Shown: positions 7,056 to 12,606 of the stretch, one piece after another
How the letters are laid out: each line of letters begins with the position of its first letter
How positions within the stretch are numbered: position 1 is the first letter of the stretch
NCBI GenBank assembly: GCA_018609945.1
Contig: JAHENO010000295.1
Location: 1-17,453 of the forward strand
Length of the DNA stretch: 17,453 bases
Source: Haloarculaceae archaeon
GTDB taxonomy: Archaea > Halobacteriota > Halobacteria > Halobacteriales > Haloarculaceae
Reading direction: 5' to 3'
Translations under genes and position numbers: made by a program
Notes under the pieces: model-generated
What the model saw: only the letters and a program-made list of their open reading frames with translations
What the model was told of the DNA's origin: nothing
Databases searched by the model: none

Positions 7056-7433
7056 ATGGTCCGTGACCCGTTCGCGGACGAGGACGTGCCAGACCTGCAG
7101 GCCGTCCTCGACGCCCTCGACGACCCGGACTGCCGGAAGATCGTCCGGGAACTGGAGGAGCCGATGACGGCCGACGAGATTTCGGAGCGGTCGGGGGTGC
7201 CCCTCTCGACGACCTACCGGAAACTCGAGTTGCTCACGGAGGCGTCGCTGCTCGAGGAGGGCACCGAGATCCGGCCCGACGGCCAGCACGCCAGCCGGTA
7301 CACCGTGGCCTTCGAGGAGGTCGTCATCGCGCTCGCGGAAAACAGGGACTTCGAGGTCGAGATCACCCGCCGGCCGCGGACCGCCGACGAACGGCTGGCC
7401 AGCCTCTGGTCTGAGGTACGAAAGGAGACATGA
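7056..7433 (+). CDS. Winged helix-turn-helix transcriptional regulator
   Basis: About 125 residues. After an acidic lead (VRDPFADEDVPDLQAVLDALDDPDCRKIVRELEEPMTADEI) comes SERSGVPLSTTYRKLELLTEASLLEEGTEI, a typical ArsR/MarR-like recognition helix and turn, then a wing (HASRYTVAFEEVVIAL) and an Arg-rich C-terminus. The ORF could start at 7005, but ATG at 7056 is preceded by an AT-rich element 27-37 nt upstream and gives the protein a normal length. Its stop codon overlaps the start of the next gene (ATGA at 7430-7433), so it is translationally coupled to a DUF7521 membrane protein. This regulator plus DUF7521 pairing is one I associate with haloarchaea generally. Signal and targets are unknown. 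Confidence 0.85.
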   Translation: MVRDPFADEDVPDLQAVLDALDDPDCRKIVRELEEPMTADEISERSGVPLSTTYRKLELLTEASLLEEGTEIRPDGQHASRYTVAFEEVVIALAENRDFEVEITRRPRTADERLASLWSEVRKET

Positions 7434-7720
7434 GCCCACACGAAACCACGACACCGATCGCGATCATCGCGCTGAAAACACTCACCCTGTTGCTCGGCGG
7501 CCTCATCACGCTGCTGGCGTACAGGGCCTACCGCCGGACCGGCGCCCGGCCGCTGTGGTACCTCTCTGTGGGGTTCGGGATCGTGACCCTGGGATCGTTG
7601 CTGGCGGGCGTCGTCGACCAGGTGCTCCAGGCGGGGTTCCAGCTCGGCCAGCTCGTCGAGAGCGCCATGGTCGCGCTCGGATTCGCGGTGATCGTCTACT
7701 CGCTGTACGCCGGGCGGTGA
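7430..7720 (+). CDS. DUF7521 family three-helix membrane protein (copy A)
   Basis: A 96-residue membrane protein overlapping the upstream regulator by 4 bp. Three hydrophobic segments are visible: about residues 10-30 (IAIIALKTLTLLLGGLITLLAY), 45-62 (LSVGFGIVTLGSLLAGVV) and 75-92 (ESAMVALGFAVIVYSLY). The loop after helix 1 is basic (RAYRRTGARP). The KTLTL..GG..TLLAYRAYRRTG start and GFAV.VYSLY end are shared with the next gene. No catalytic residues stand out. Being coupled to a DNA-binding protein suggests a membrane partner or sensor for it, but that is inference. Confidence 0.85.
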   Translation: MSPHETTTPIAIIALKTLTLLLGGLITLLAYRAYRRTGARPLWYLSVGFGIVTLGSLLAGVVDQVLQAGFQLGQLVESAMVALGFAVIVYSLYAGR

Positions 7721-7779
7721 TTCCCAAGTTTCGAAAACAGGCTGGCGCTTATATGTCCCTCGGCGGCCAGGATTCCCGT

Positions 7780-7785
7780 GGAGGA
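7780..7785 (+). promoter_or_regulatory. Shine-Dalgarno site of DUF7521 copy B
   Basis: GGAGGA lies five bases before the GTG at 7791 and supports that start. A TTATATG box at about 7749-7755 is too far from the start for a leaderless mRNA, so this gene seems to have its own promoter and a short leader, unlike most genes here. Confidence 0.55.
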
Positions 7786-7790
7786 ATACA

Positions 7791-8117
7791 GTGTCACAGG
7801 TGACTGCAACCGTCCTCGTCGCCGCCAAGACAGCGACGCTGGTCTTCGGAGGCGTGCTCACGCTCTTCTCGTACCGCGCGTTCCGCCGGACTGGGTCGCC
7901 GGCCCTGCGAGCGCTGACTGCGGGCATCGGCCTGCTCGTCGTCGGCGCCACCCTCGGCGGCCTGCTCCACCAGGTCGTCGGCCTGTCGCTCGCGGTCAGC
8001 GTGAGCGTCCAGAGCGTCTTCACCGCCGCCGGCTTCGCCGTCATGACCTACTCGCTGTACGTCAAGGTTCCCGCGCCGACGAGCCGAACAGGTCCAGGGT
8101 CGAGTACCGGCGACTGA
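7791..8117 (+). CDS. DUF7521 family three-helix membrane protein (copy B)
   Basis: A 108-residue paralogue of the preceding gene. The same landmarks recur: KTATLVFGGVLTLFSYRAFRRTGSP, a second glycine-rich helix (LTAGIGLLVVGATLGGLLHQVVG) and a closing AAGFAVMTYSLYVK. The C-terminal tail of about 15 residues (Pro, Ser, Thr, Gly) is extra compared with copy A. The GTG start is set by a clear GGAGGA five bases upstream. The 70-bp gap and a TATA-like element before it suggest partly independent expression. Tandem copies could form a hetero-oligomer or have diverged in function; nothing in the sequence decides this. Confidence 0.82.
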   Translation: MSQVTATVLVAAKTATLVFGGVLTLFSYRAFRRTGSPALRALTAGIGLLVVGATLGGLLHQVVGLSLAVSVSVQSVFTAAGFAVMTYSLYVKVPAPTSRTGPGSSTGD

Positions 8118-8126
8118 CGAGACGCG

Positions 8127-8161
8127 CGGGAGTAGTGGCGACTCCCGAGACACGCGGGAGT
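8127..8161 (+). other. Three-arm alternating stem-loop downstream of DUF7521 copy B
   Basis: CGGGAGT occurs at 8127-8133 and 8155-8161, and its complement ACTCCCG lies exactly between at 8141-8147. Both loops are seven bases. The central arm can therefore pair with either flank but not both. It lies ten bases after the copy B stop codon. It may be a 3'-end or processing structure; there is no following T-run as in a classic terminator. Confidence 0.45.
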
Positions 8162-8340
8162 ATTAGCGTCCCACACGACGACGACCACGGCCACCCCGAG
8201 GAGAATCTCACCGAGGAACTGGGGGCTGTCTTTGAGGACATCGCGTACCCGTACGTCGAGCAGTGTGGCTGTATCGGGCACGTCACGCGGGTCCACGTCG
8301 CGTGACGCTCGGGCAGCCCGATTCTACGAGGGCCCGGGAG
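8162..8340. other. Intergenic stretch with weak short ORF candidates
   Basis: No gene is well supported here. On the plus strand a 56-codon frame (GTG at 8135 to TGA at 8305) has fairly GC-rich third positions and an acidic peptide containing HDDDHGHPEENLTEELG and a CGC motif, but no promoter or ribosome site and no recognised family. On the minus strand a frame from GTG 8296 would give a peptide with a Val-rich hydrophobic run, which is simply the complement of the Asp codons. Either could be a small protein; I do not choose. Confidence 0.25.
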
Positions 8341-8347
8341 GATTAAG
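8341..8347 (+). promoter_or_regulatory. TATA-like box of the cobalamin adenosyltransferase gene
   Basis: GATTAAG lies 24-30 nt before the ATG at 8371, so a leaderless mRNA is expected. A GGGAGGG immediately before the ATG is too close to be a good Shine-Dalgarno. Confidence 0.5.
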
Positions 8348-8370
8348 TCGCCCACGGCCCCAGGGAGGGT

Positions 8371-8907
8371 ATGAAAATCTACACCGGCCGCGGCGACGAG
8401 GGGCTGACCGACCTGCGGAACATGGACCGCGTCTCGAAGGCCAGCGCGCGCATCGAGGCCTACGGCACCGTCGACGAGGTGAACTCGCTGGTGGGGATGG
8501 TCCGCCCGACGGGGTACGACGACGTCGACGCGCAACTCCGCGAGGCACAGAACCACCTCCACATCGTCCAGGCGGATTTCGCGAATCCGGACCCCGACGA
8601 GGACGACCCGGCCGTCCGCGAAGAGCACGTCGAGGCTGTCGAGGGATGGATCGACGGCTACGACAACGAACTCGACCCGCTGGAGTCGTTTATCCTCCCC
8701 AGCGGCTCCGACCCGGGCACGAAACTCCACCACGCCCGGTCGGTCTGCCGGCGTGCCGAACGCCGCGCGGTCGCCTTCGCGTCCGAACAGTCCGGCGTCA
8801 ACGACACCGCCGTCGTCTATCTCAACCGCCTCTCGGACGCCCTGTTCACGCTCGCGCGCGTCGTCAACAAGCGCGAGGGGGTCCGCGAGGAGAACCCAAC
8901 GTACTGA
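8371..8907 (+). CDS. pduO: Cob(I)yrinic acid a,c-diamide adenosyltransferase, PduO type
   Basis: A 178-residue cytoplasmic enzyme that transfers the adenosyl group of ATP to cob(I)alamin or cobyrinic acid diamide, the last activation step to coenzyme B12. Signature blocks: KIYTGRGDEGLTDL (ATP-binding N-terminus, usually T-R-x-G-D-x-G), RIEAYGTVDEVNSLVG, LESFILPSGSDPGTKLHHARSVCRRAERR, and YLNRLSDALFTLARVVN. These match the trimeric PduO/MMAB family, not the CobA or EutT types. The length is normal for a stand-alone domain. No other cobalamin gene is adjacent. An AT-rich box lies 24-30 nt upstream. Confidence 0.95.
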   Translation: MKIYTGRGDEGLTDLRNMDRVSKASARIEAYGTVDEVNSLVGMVRPTGYDDVDAQLREAQNHLHIVQADFANPDPDEDDPAVREEHVEAVEGWIDGYDNELDPLESFILPSGSDPGTKLHHARSVCRRAERRAVAFASEQSGVNDTAVVYLNRLSDALFTLARVVNKREGVREENPTY

Positions 8908-8940
8908 TCGGGGAACGGCGTGGGGTATCTGCCACAAAGG

Positions 8941-8948
8941 ATTTATTT
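8941..8948 (+). promoter_or_regulatory. TATA box of the small helical protein
   Basis: ATTTATTT lies 22-29 nt before the ATG at 8970. This is one of the clearest promoters in the window and supports a leaderless transcript for the 83-residue gene. Confidence 0.6.
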
Positions 8949-8969
8949 GTCCCTCGCATAAGGACAGAT

Positions 8970-9221
8970 ATGAACAAGCACTTCGAAGACGCGCGGTACT
9001 ACCTGAAACGAGCGGGCGAGACGGCCAAGAAGGGCATCGCGGAGGAACTGGAGCCCGTCGAAGAGCGGGTCCGCGAACTCACGGGCAACGAGGAAGAGCC
9101 CGAGCCGGGTCGGCTGGAGGAGATCCGGTCCGACCTCGAAGAGATCCAGGAACGCGCCGAGGGCGAGGCCAAGGAAGCCATCGGCGACGCCCGCGAGAAG
9201 CTGCGCGGCCTGCGCGACTGA
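8970..9221 (+). CDS. Small charged helical protein (DUF7553-like)
   Basis: An 83-residue protein rich in Glu, Lys and Arg with no hydrophobic segment. It reads as two amphipathic helices: MNKHFEDARYYLKRAGETAKKG at the start, and a long Glu-rich helix (RLEEIRSDLEEIQERAEGEAKEAIGDAREKLRGL) separated by an NEEEPEPG turn, so a coiled coil or helical hairpin is likely. It resembles a conserved small haloarchaeal family annotated DUF7553; no function is known to me. The start at 8970 follows from the upstream TATA box; a frame-shared longer ORF to the left is not supported. It lies 45 bp before tRNA-Val. Confidence 0.78.
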   Translation: MNKHFEDARYYLKRAGETAKKGIAEELEPVEERVRELTGNEEEPEPGRLEEIRSDLEEIQERAEGEAKEAIGDAREKLRGLRD

Positions 9222-9230
9222 GCAAGGCAA

Positions 9231-9238
9231 TTCTTAAG
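9231..9238 (+). promoter_or_regulatory. TATA-like box of tRNA-Val
   Basis: TTCTTAAG lies 29-36 nt before the first base of the mature tRNA, a normal spacing for an archaeal tRNA promoter with a short 5' leader. Confidence 0.5.
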
Positions 9239-9266
9239 TCCGCCGCCGGAATAGCCACGGCTGCGC

Positions 9267-9341
9267 GGGTCGGTGATCTAGTCCGGTTATGATACCTCCT
9301 TCACACGGAGGAAGCCGGCGGTTCAAATCCGCCCCGACCCA
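9267..9341 (+). tRNA. tRNA-Val (anticodon CAC)
   Basis: A 75-nt tRNA. The acceptor stem GGGTCGG (9267-9273) pairs with CCGACCC (9334-9340), followed by discriminator A; CCA is not encoded. The anticodon stem CCTCC/GGAGG encloses the loop TTCACAC, giving anticodon CAC, which reads GUG valine codons. The T-arm is GGCGG-TTCAAAT-CCGCC. The D-stem has an A10-U25 pair where G10-C25 is usual. There is no intron. Valine GUG codons are very common in this GC-rich genome. Confidence 0.96.
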
Positions 9342-9388
9342 TCCTGCGACGAACGAACGTGAGGAGCGAAGCGTAGCGTCGGGCGGAT

Positions 9389-9460
9389 GTGAACCAGACG
9401 AGACGCAGCCCGCGCAGCGGAGCGAGCAGGACCGTCTCGGCGAGGTTCACGCCCCTTTTT
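9389..9460. repeat. Long interrupted inverted repeat with T-run downstream of tRNA-Val
   Basis: GTGAACC (9389-9395) and CGAGAC (9399-9404) are mirrored by GTCTCG (9434-9439) and GGTTCAC (9444-9450), so two short stems can stack around a loop of about 30 bases. A run of five T follows at 9456-9460. The stretch 9342-9388 has a GA/CG-rich pattern often seen beside haloarchaeal tRNAs. It could be the tRNA terminator/processing region, shared with the converging glycine-zipper gene, or the scar of an integrated element. No gene is seen in 9342-9467. Confidence 0.45.
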
Positions 9461-9467
9461 CAGGACG

Positions 9468-9692
9468 CTATTCGTCGGAGGAGACGACGCTACCCACGTC
9501 GTCTGGCACCTTCTCGGAGAGGGACCCGACGCTGGCTCGCTTCTCGCCGATCGTAGCGCCGACGAGTGCGCCGATCGCGGCACCGCTACTCGCGGTACTC
9601 CGACCGAACAGTCCTCCGATTCCGGCGCCGACGGCGGCGAAGATGGCGGCGTGTTTGGCACGACTCCACGCACGATTGAGGCGGGACTTCAT
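9468..9692 (-). CDS. Small glycine-zipper protein
   Basis: A 74-residue protein. After a basic start (MKSRLNRAWSRAKH) there is a hydrophobic Gly/Ala-rich segment, AAIFAAVGAGIGGLFGR and, after STASSG, AAIGALVGATIGEK, the repeating GxxxG pattern of glycine-zipper membrane segments. The tail is acidic and Ser/Val-rich (VPDDVGSVVSSDE). It probably forms a helical hairpin in the membrane. The longer upstream frame belongs to another gene's antisense. A GTTTATG box on the minus strand (9718-9724) lies 26-32 nt before the ATG. Function unknown; it lies between tRNA-Val and a methyltransferase, with no evident link to either. Confidence 0.75.
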   Translation of the reverse strand: MKSRLNRAWSRAKHAAIFAAVGAGIGGLFGRSTASSGAAIGALVGATIGEKRASVGSLSEKVPDDVGSVVSSDE

Positions 9693-9712
9693 ACGTCCCC
9701 CTACTCGGAGGA

Positions 9713-9728
9713 CGCGCATAAACGCGCG
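9713..9728 (-). promoter_or_regulatory. TATA box flanked by a GC inverted repeat, glycine-zipper gene
   Basis: CGCGC and GCGCG arms (9713-9717, 9724-9728) flank ATAAAC, which read on the minus strand is the GTTTAT of the TATA box. A protein bound to this palindrome would cover the promoter. The arms are short and GC-rich, so chance is possible. Confidence 0.4.
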
Positions 9729-9796
9729 GGTTGGCAGACAAAGCCTGCCGGGAACGTGATATCTGCGTCCGGACTCGGACAATGGAGTCACCGGCG

Positions 9797-10477
9797 TCAC
9801 GGAGCGACGCCGACGGTCAACAGCGTCCCCCAGGTCCGGTACCGGTCGACCATCGCCTCGCGGGTCTCCCAGTCCTCTGTCGGGAACTCCTCGGCAGGTG
9901 GAATGTCGGTCTCCTCGTCGGGGATCGTGTCCTGCGACGCGACGTACAATCCGGCCTCGCGGAACAGATCCCGGTAGTCCTGGCGGTCCCACAGGTACAT
10001 CTCCACGTCCAGTTCGTCCTGCCAGTCGTGGGTGTGGGTGGACTCCTCGAAGAAGTTCACCGCACAGAAGAAGGTTCCGCCGCTGCGGAGTACTCGCCGA
10101 ACCTCCCGGAGCACCGCGACCGGATCCGACGCGTAGAAGAAGGCCTCCATACTCCAGACGTGGTCGACGCTGTCGTCCGCGAACGGGAGGTCGTGAAACT
10201 CCCCGACCGTGTACTCTACTCGGGCGTCGTCGGTGTACTCGCGCGCGTTCCGGGCCATCTCCGGGCTGCCGTCGAGACCGACCCCGCGCTCGATGCGGTG
10301 GGCCTCCCCCAGCGCCCGGAGCGCGTACCCCGACCCTGTTCCGAGGTCGAGTATCGTGTCGCCAGTTTCGACCGGCATCCGCGCGAGCGCGTGTTTCGCG
10401 GTGTGCCAGTGGTGGTCCTCCATGCCGCGGTCGCGGCCGGCGGCCGCCCACTGGTCGAATTGCTCCTGGATACGCAT
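9797..10477 (-). CDS. Class I SAM-dependent methyltransferase (Methyltransf_11 type)
   Basis: A 226-residue soluble enzyme. Motif I, ILDLGTGSGYAL, is near residues 42-53; motif II ends in Asp69 (GVGLDGSPEMARNA), followed by EYTVGEFHDLPFADDSVDHVWSMEAFFY and LREVRRVLRSGGTFFCAVNFF (motifs III and IV). This is the common UbiE/Methyltransf_11 fold. The N-terminus has MEDHHWHTAKHAL, a His-rich stretch seen in small-molecule methyltransferases. An upstream start at 10522 would add 15 residues; the ATG at 10475-10477 has a GTTTAGT box (10500-10506) 23-29 nt upstream and is preferred. The menaquinone operon starts divergently, so a role as a quinone methyltransferase is conceivable but unproven. Confidence 0.85.
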   Translation of the reverse strand: MRIQEQFDQWAAAGRDRGMEDHHWHTAKHALARMPVETGDTILDLGTGSGYALRALGEAHRIERGVGLDGSPEMARNAREYTDDARVEYTVGEFHDLPFADDSVDHVWSMEAFFYASDPVAVLREVRRVLRSGGTFFCAVNFFEESTHTHDWQDELDVEMYLWDRQDYRDLFREAGLYVASQDTIPDEETDIPPAEEFPTEDWETREAMVDRYRTWGTLLTVGVAP

Positions 10478-10602
10478 GACCCGGAGTACCGGACAGCGGA
10501 CTAAACGGCCATCGATCGACACTCGACGCCGACGGCAACTTGGGAGACACTGCTACTGCGGGCAGAGCCGCTCCGGACGGCGTTCCGCGGCAGTCGCTAC
10601 GC

Positions 10603-10610
10603 CTATGAAT
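10603..10610 (+). promoter_or_regulatory. TATA-like box of the menA-menC-menE operon
   Basis: CTATGAAT lies 23-30 nt before the ATG at 10633. It is the only AT-rich stretch near the operon start. The methyltransferase promoter lies about 100 bp to the left on the other strand. Confidence 0.45.
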
Positions 10611-10632
10611 CTCGGGCCCTGACTAGGGCGGT

Positions 10633-11574
10633 ATGACCACCACCGACGTCTCGCGGGCGCAGGCGTGGGTGATGGCCGCGCGGCCACAGACGCTGCCGGC
10701 GGGTGCGTCACCGGTCGTCCTCGGAACCGCCCTGGCCGTCTACGACGGCGTCTTCGCGCCCCTGCCGGCGCTCGCCGCACTGGTCGGTGCGCTACTCATC
10801 CAGGTCGGCACCAACTTCGCGAATGACTACTACGACGCGGTCAAGGGCGCCGACACCGACGACCGCGAGGGATTCACCCGCGTCACCGCGGGCGGGCTCA
10901 TCGAACCCCGGCGGGTCAAGTACGCCATGGCGGGAACGTACGGGCTCGCGGTCGTCGTCGGCCTCTATCTCGTCGCCGTTGGCGGCGTCCCCATCCTCGT
11001 GGTGGGCCTCTCGAGCATCGTCGCTGGCGTCCTCTACACAGGCGGCCCCTACCCCTACGGCTACTACGGGCTGGGCGACATGTTCGTGTTCGTCTACTTC
11101 GGCGTCGTCGCGGTGACCGGAACGTACTACGTCCAGGCGGCCACCGCCGTCGCGGGCGTCCCGCTCGGGCTCCCCGCCGGGACGCTCCCGGGACACGTGG
11201 TCGTCGCAAGTCTCGCCGCGGCGGGGCTGACCACCGCGATCCTCGTGGTGAACAACATCCGCGACATCGAGTCCGACCGGGCGGCGGGCAAGCGCACGCT
11301 CGCGGTGCTGGTCGGCTACCGGTGGAGTCGCGTCGAGTTCCTGGCGCTGGTCGGACTGGCCTACGCAGTCCCCGTCACGCTGGTCGCCGTCTACGCGTAT
11401 CCCCTGTCGACGCTGCTCCCCGTCGCCTCGCTGCCCCTGGCGGCCAGGGTGGCCCGGACGGTCCTCTCGCGGACCGACGGTGCGGCGCTCAATCCGGCCC
11501 TGGAGCGGACGGGCCAGTTGCTCGCGGCCTACGCCGTGCTGTTCGCAGCCGGTCTGCTCGTGGGGGTGGCGTGA
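10633..11574 (+). CDS. menA: 1,4-dihydroxy-2-naphthoate polyprenyltransferase
   Basis: A 313-residue UbiA-superfamily membrane enzyme that attaches the isoprenoid side chain to 1,4-dihydroxy-2-naphthoate to give demethylmenaquinone. The N-terminus WVMAARPQTLPAGASPVVLGTALA is typical of MenA. The first metal/prenyl-diphosphate motif is N64-D65-YYD68-AVKGAD74-TDDR; the second is NNIRD211-IESDRAAGKRTLAV. About eight or nine transmembrane helices are evident. It is the first gene of a packed operon: its TGA is directly followed by the ATG of menC. The 1,4-dihydroxy-2-naphthoate assignment over other UbiA members rests on the RPQTLPA and NDYYDAVKG motifs and on menC/menE next door. Confidence 0.95.
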   Translation: MTTTDVSRAQAWVMAARPQTLPAGASPVVLGTALAVYDGVFAPLPALAALVGALLIQVGTNFANDYYDAVKGADTDDREGFTRVTAGGLIEPRRVKYAMAGTYGLAVVVGLYLVAVGGVPILVVGLSSIVAGVLYTGGPYPYGYYGLGDMFVFVYFGVVAVTGTYYVQAATAVAGVPLGLPAGTLPGHVVVASLAAAGLTTAILVVNNIRDIESDRAAGKRTLAVLVGYRWSRVEFLALVGLAYAVPVTLVAVYAYPLSTLLPVASLPLAARVARTVLSRTDGAALNPALERTGQLLAAYAVLFAAGLLVGVA

Positions 11575-12606
11575 ATGCTGGACGTCGAACCGTTCACCGT
11601 GCGGCTGGCCCGACCCCTCGAGACGGCCGACGGGGCTATCCGCGAACGGCGTGGCTTCCTGGTGTTCGTCGAGGACGGCGACACGCCGGGCGTCGGCGAA
11701 GCGACCCCACTGCCCGGCTGGACCGAATCCTACGACGCCTGTCGGGCGGCACTCGTCCGGGCCGGGACCGTCGCCGAGGAACTGGACTGGGGCGTCGCGC
11801 TGGCCAAGACGGACGCGCCGGCGGCACGGCACGGACTCTCGCTCGCGCTCGCGGAAGCGCGGGCACGCGCTGCCGGCTATCCGCTGTACCGGTATCTCGA
11901 CGCCAGCAACGTCGTCCGCTCGGTGCCCGTCAACGCCACCCTGGGTGACGACGACCCGGCCGCCACCGCAGCGGCTGCCGAGCGCGCCACGCTGGCGGGG
12001 TTCGACTGTCTGAAGGTGAAGGTCGGGGCGCGGTCCGTGTCCGAGGACGTCGGCCGCCTGCGTGCGGTGCGCGACCGCGTCGGCGCGTCGGTCGAACTCC
12101 GTGTCGACGCCAACGGTGCCTGGACGCGCGAACAGGCCGAATCCGCCGTCGACGCCCTCGCCGATCTCGACGTCGCGTACGTCGAACAGCCCCTCCCGGG
12201 CGAGGACCTGGCCGGCCACTGTGCTCTCCGGGACGGGCCCGTGGACGTCGCCCTCGACGAGTCGCTTCGCGAGTACGACGTCGAGGAGATCGTCGACGCA
12301 GGGGCAGCGGACGTCGTGGTCCTGAAGCCGATGGTACTCGGCGGCCCCGACAGGGCCCGCGCGGCCGCGCTGGCGGCGCGCGAGGCGGGGGTCGACCCCG
12401 TCCTCTCGACGACGGTCGACGCCGTCGTCGCCCGGACGGGCGCGGTCCACGTGGCGGCCTCGCTGCCCGAGGTGCGCCCCTGCGGGCTCGCCACCGGATC
12501 GATGCTGGCGACCGACCTCTCTGCCGACCCCGCGCCGGTCGTCGACGGGGCCGTCGAAGTGCCACAGGAACTGGGTCTCGGCCTCCCGGAGCGACCCGCG
12601 CGATGA
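11575..12606 (+). CDS. menC: o-Succinylbenzoate synthase
   Basis: A 343-residue enolase-superfamily enzyme that dehydrates SHCHC to 2-succinylbenzoate in menaquinone synthesis. The N-terminal capping domain has RRGFLVFVEDGD and GVGEATPLPGWTESYD. The barrel carries the expected residues: K147-x-K149 (LKVKVG), metal ligands Asp178 (RVDANGAW), Glu204 (YVEQPLPG) and Asp228 (ALDESL), and the second catalytic Lys251 (VVLKPMVLGG). A C-terminal SLPEVRPCGLATG closes the barrel. It begins at the base after the menA stop and ends overlapping menE by 4 bp, so it is translationally coupled on both sides. Dipeptide epimerases share this fold, but the neighbours favour MenC. Confidence 0.93.
   Translation: MLDVEPFTVRLARPLETADGAIRERRGFLVFVEDGDTPGVGEATPLPGWTESYDACRAALVRAGTVAEELDWGVALAKTDAPAARHGLSLALAEARARAAGYPLYRYLDASNVVRSVPVNATLGDDDPAATAAAAERATLAGFDCLKVKVGARSVSEDVGRLRAVRDRVGASVELRVDANGAWTREQAESAVDALADLDVAYVEQPLPGEDLAGHCALRDGPVDVALDESLREYDVEEIVDAGAADVVVLKPMVLGGPDRARAAALAAREAGVDPVLSTTVDAVVARTGAVHVAASLPEVRPCGLATGSMLATDLSADPAPVVDGAVEVPQELGLGLPERPAR

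Noticed and set aside
9289..9759. A 156-codon plus-strand frame starting inside tRNA-Val
   Set aside because: It begins in the tRNA and runs through the inverted repeat and antisense to the glycine-zipper gene; such frames are common spurious calls.
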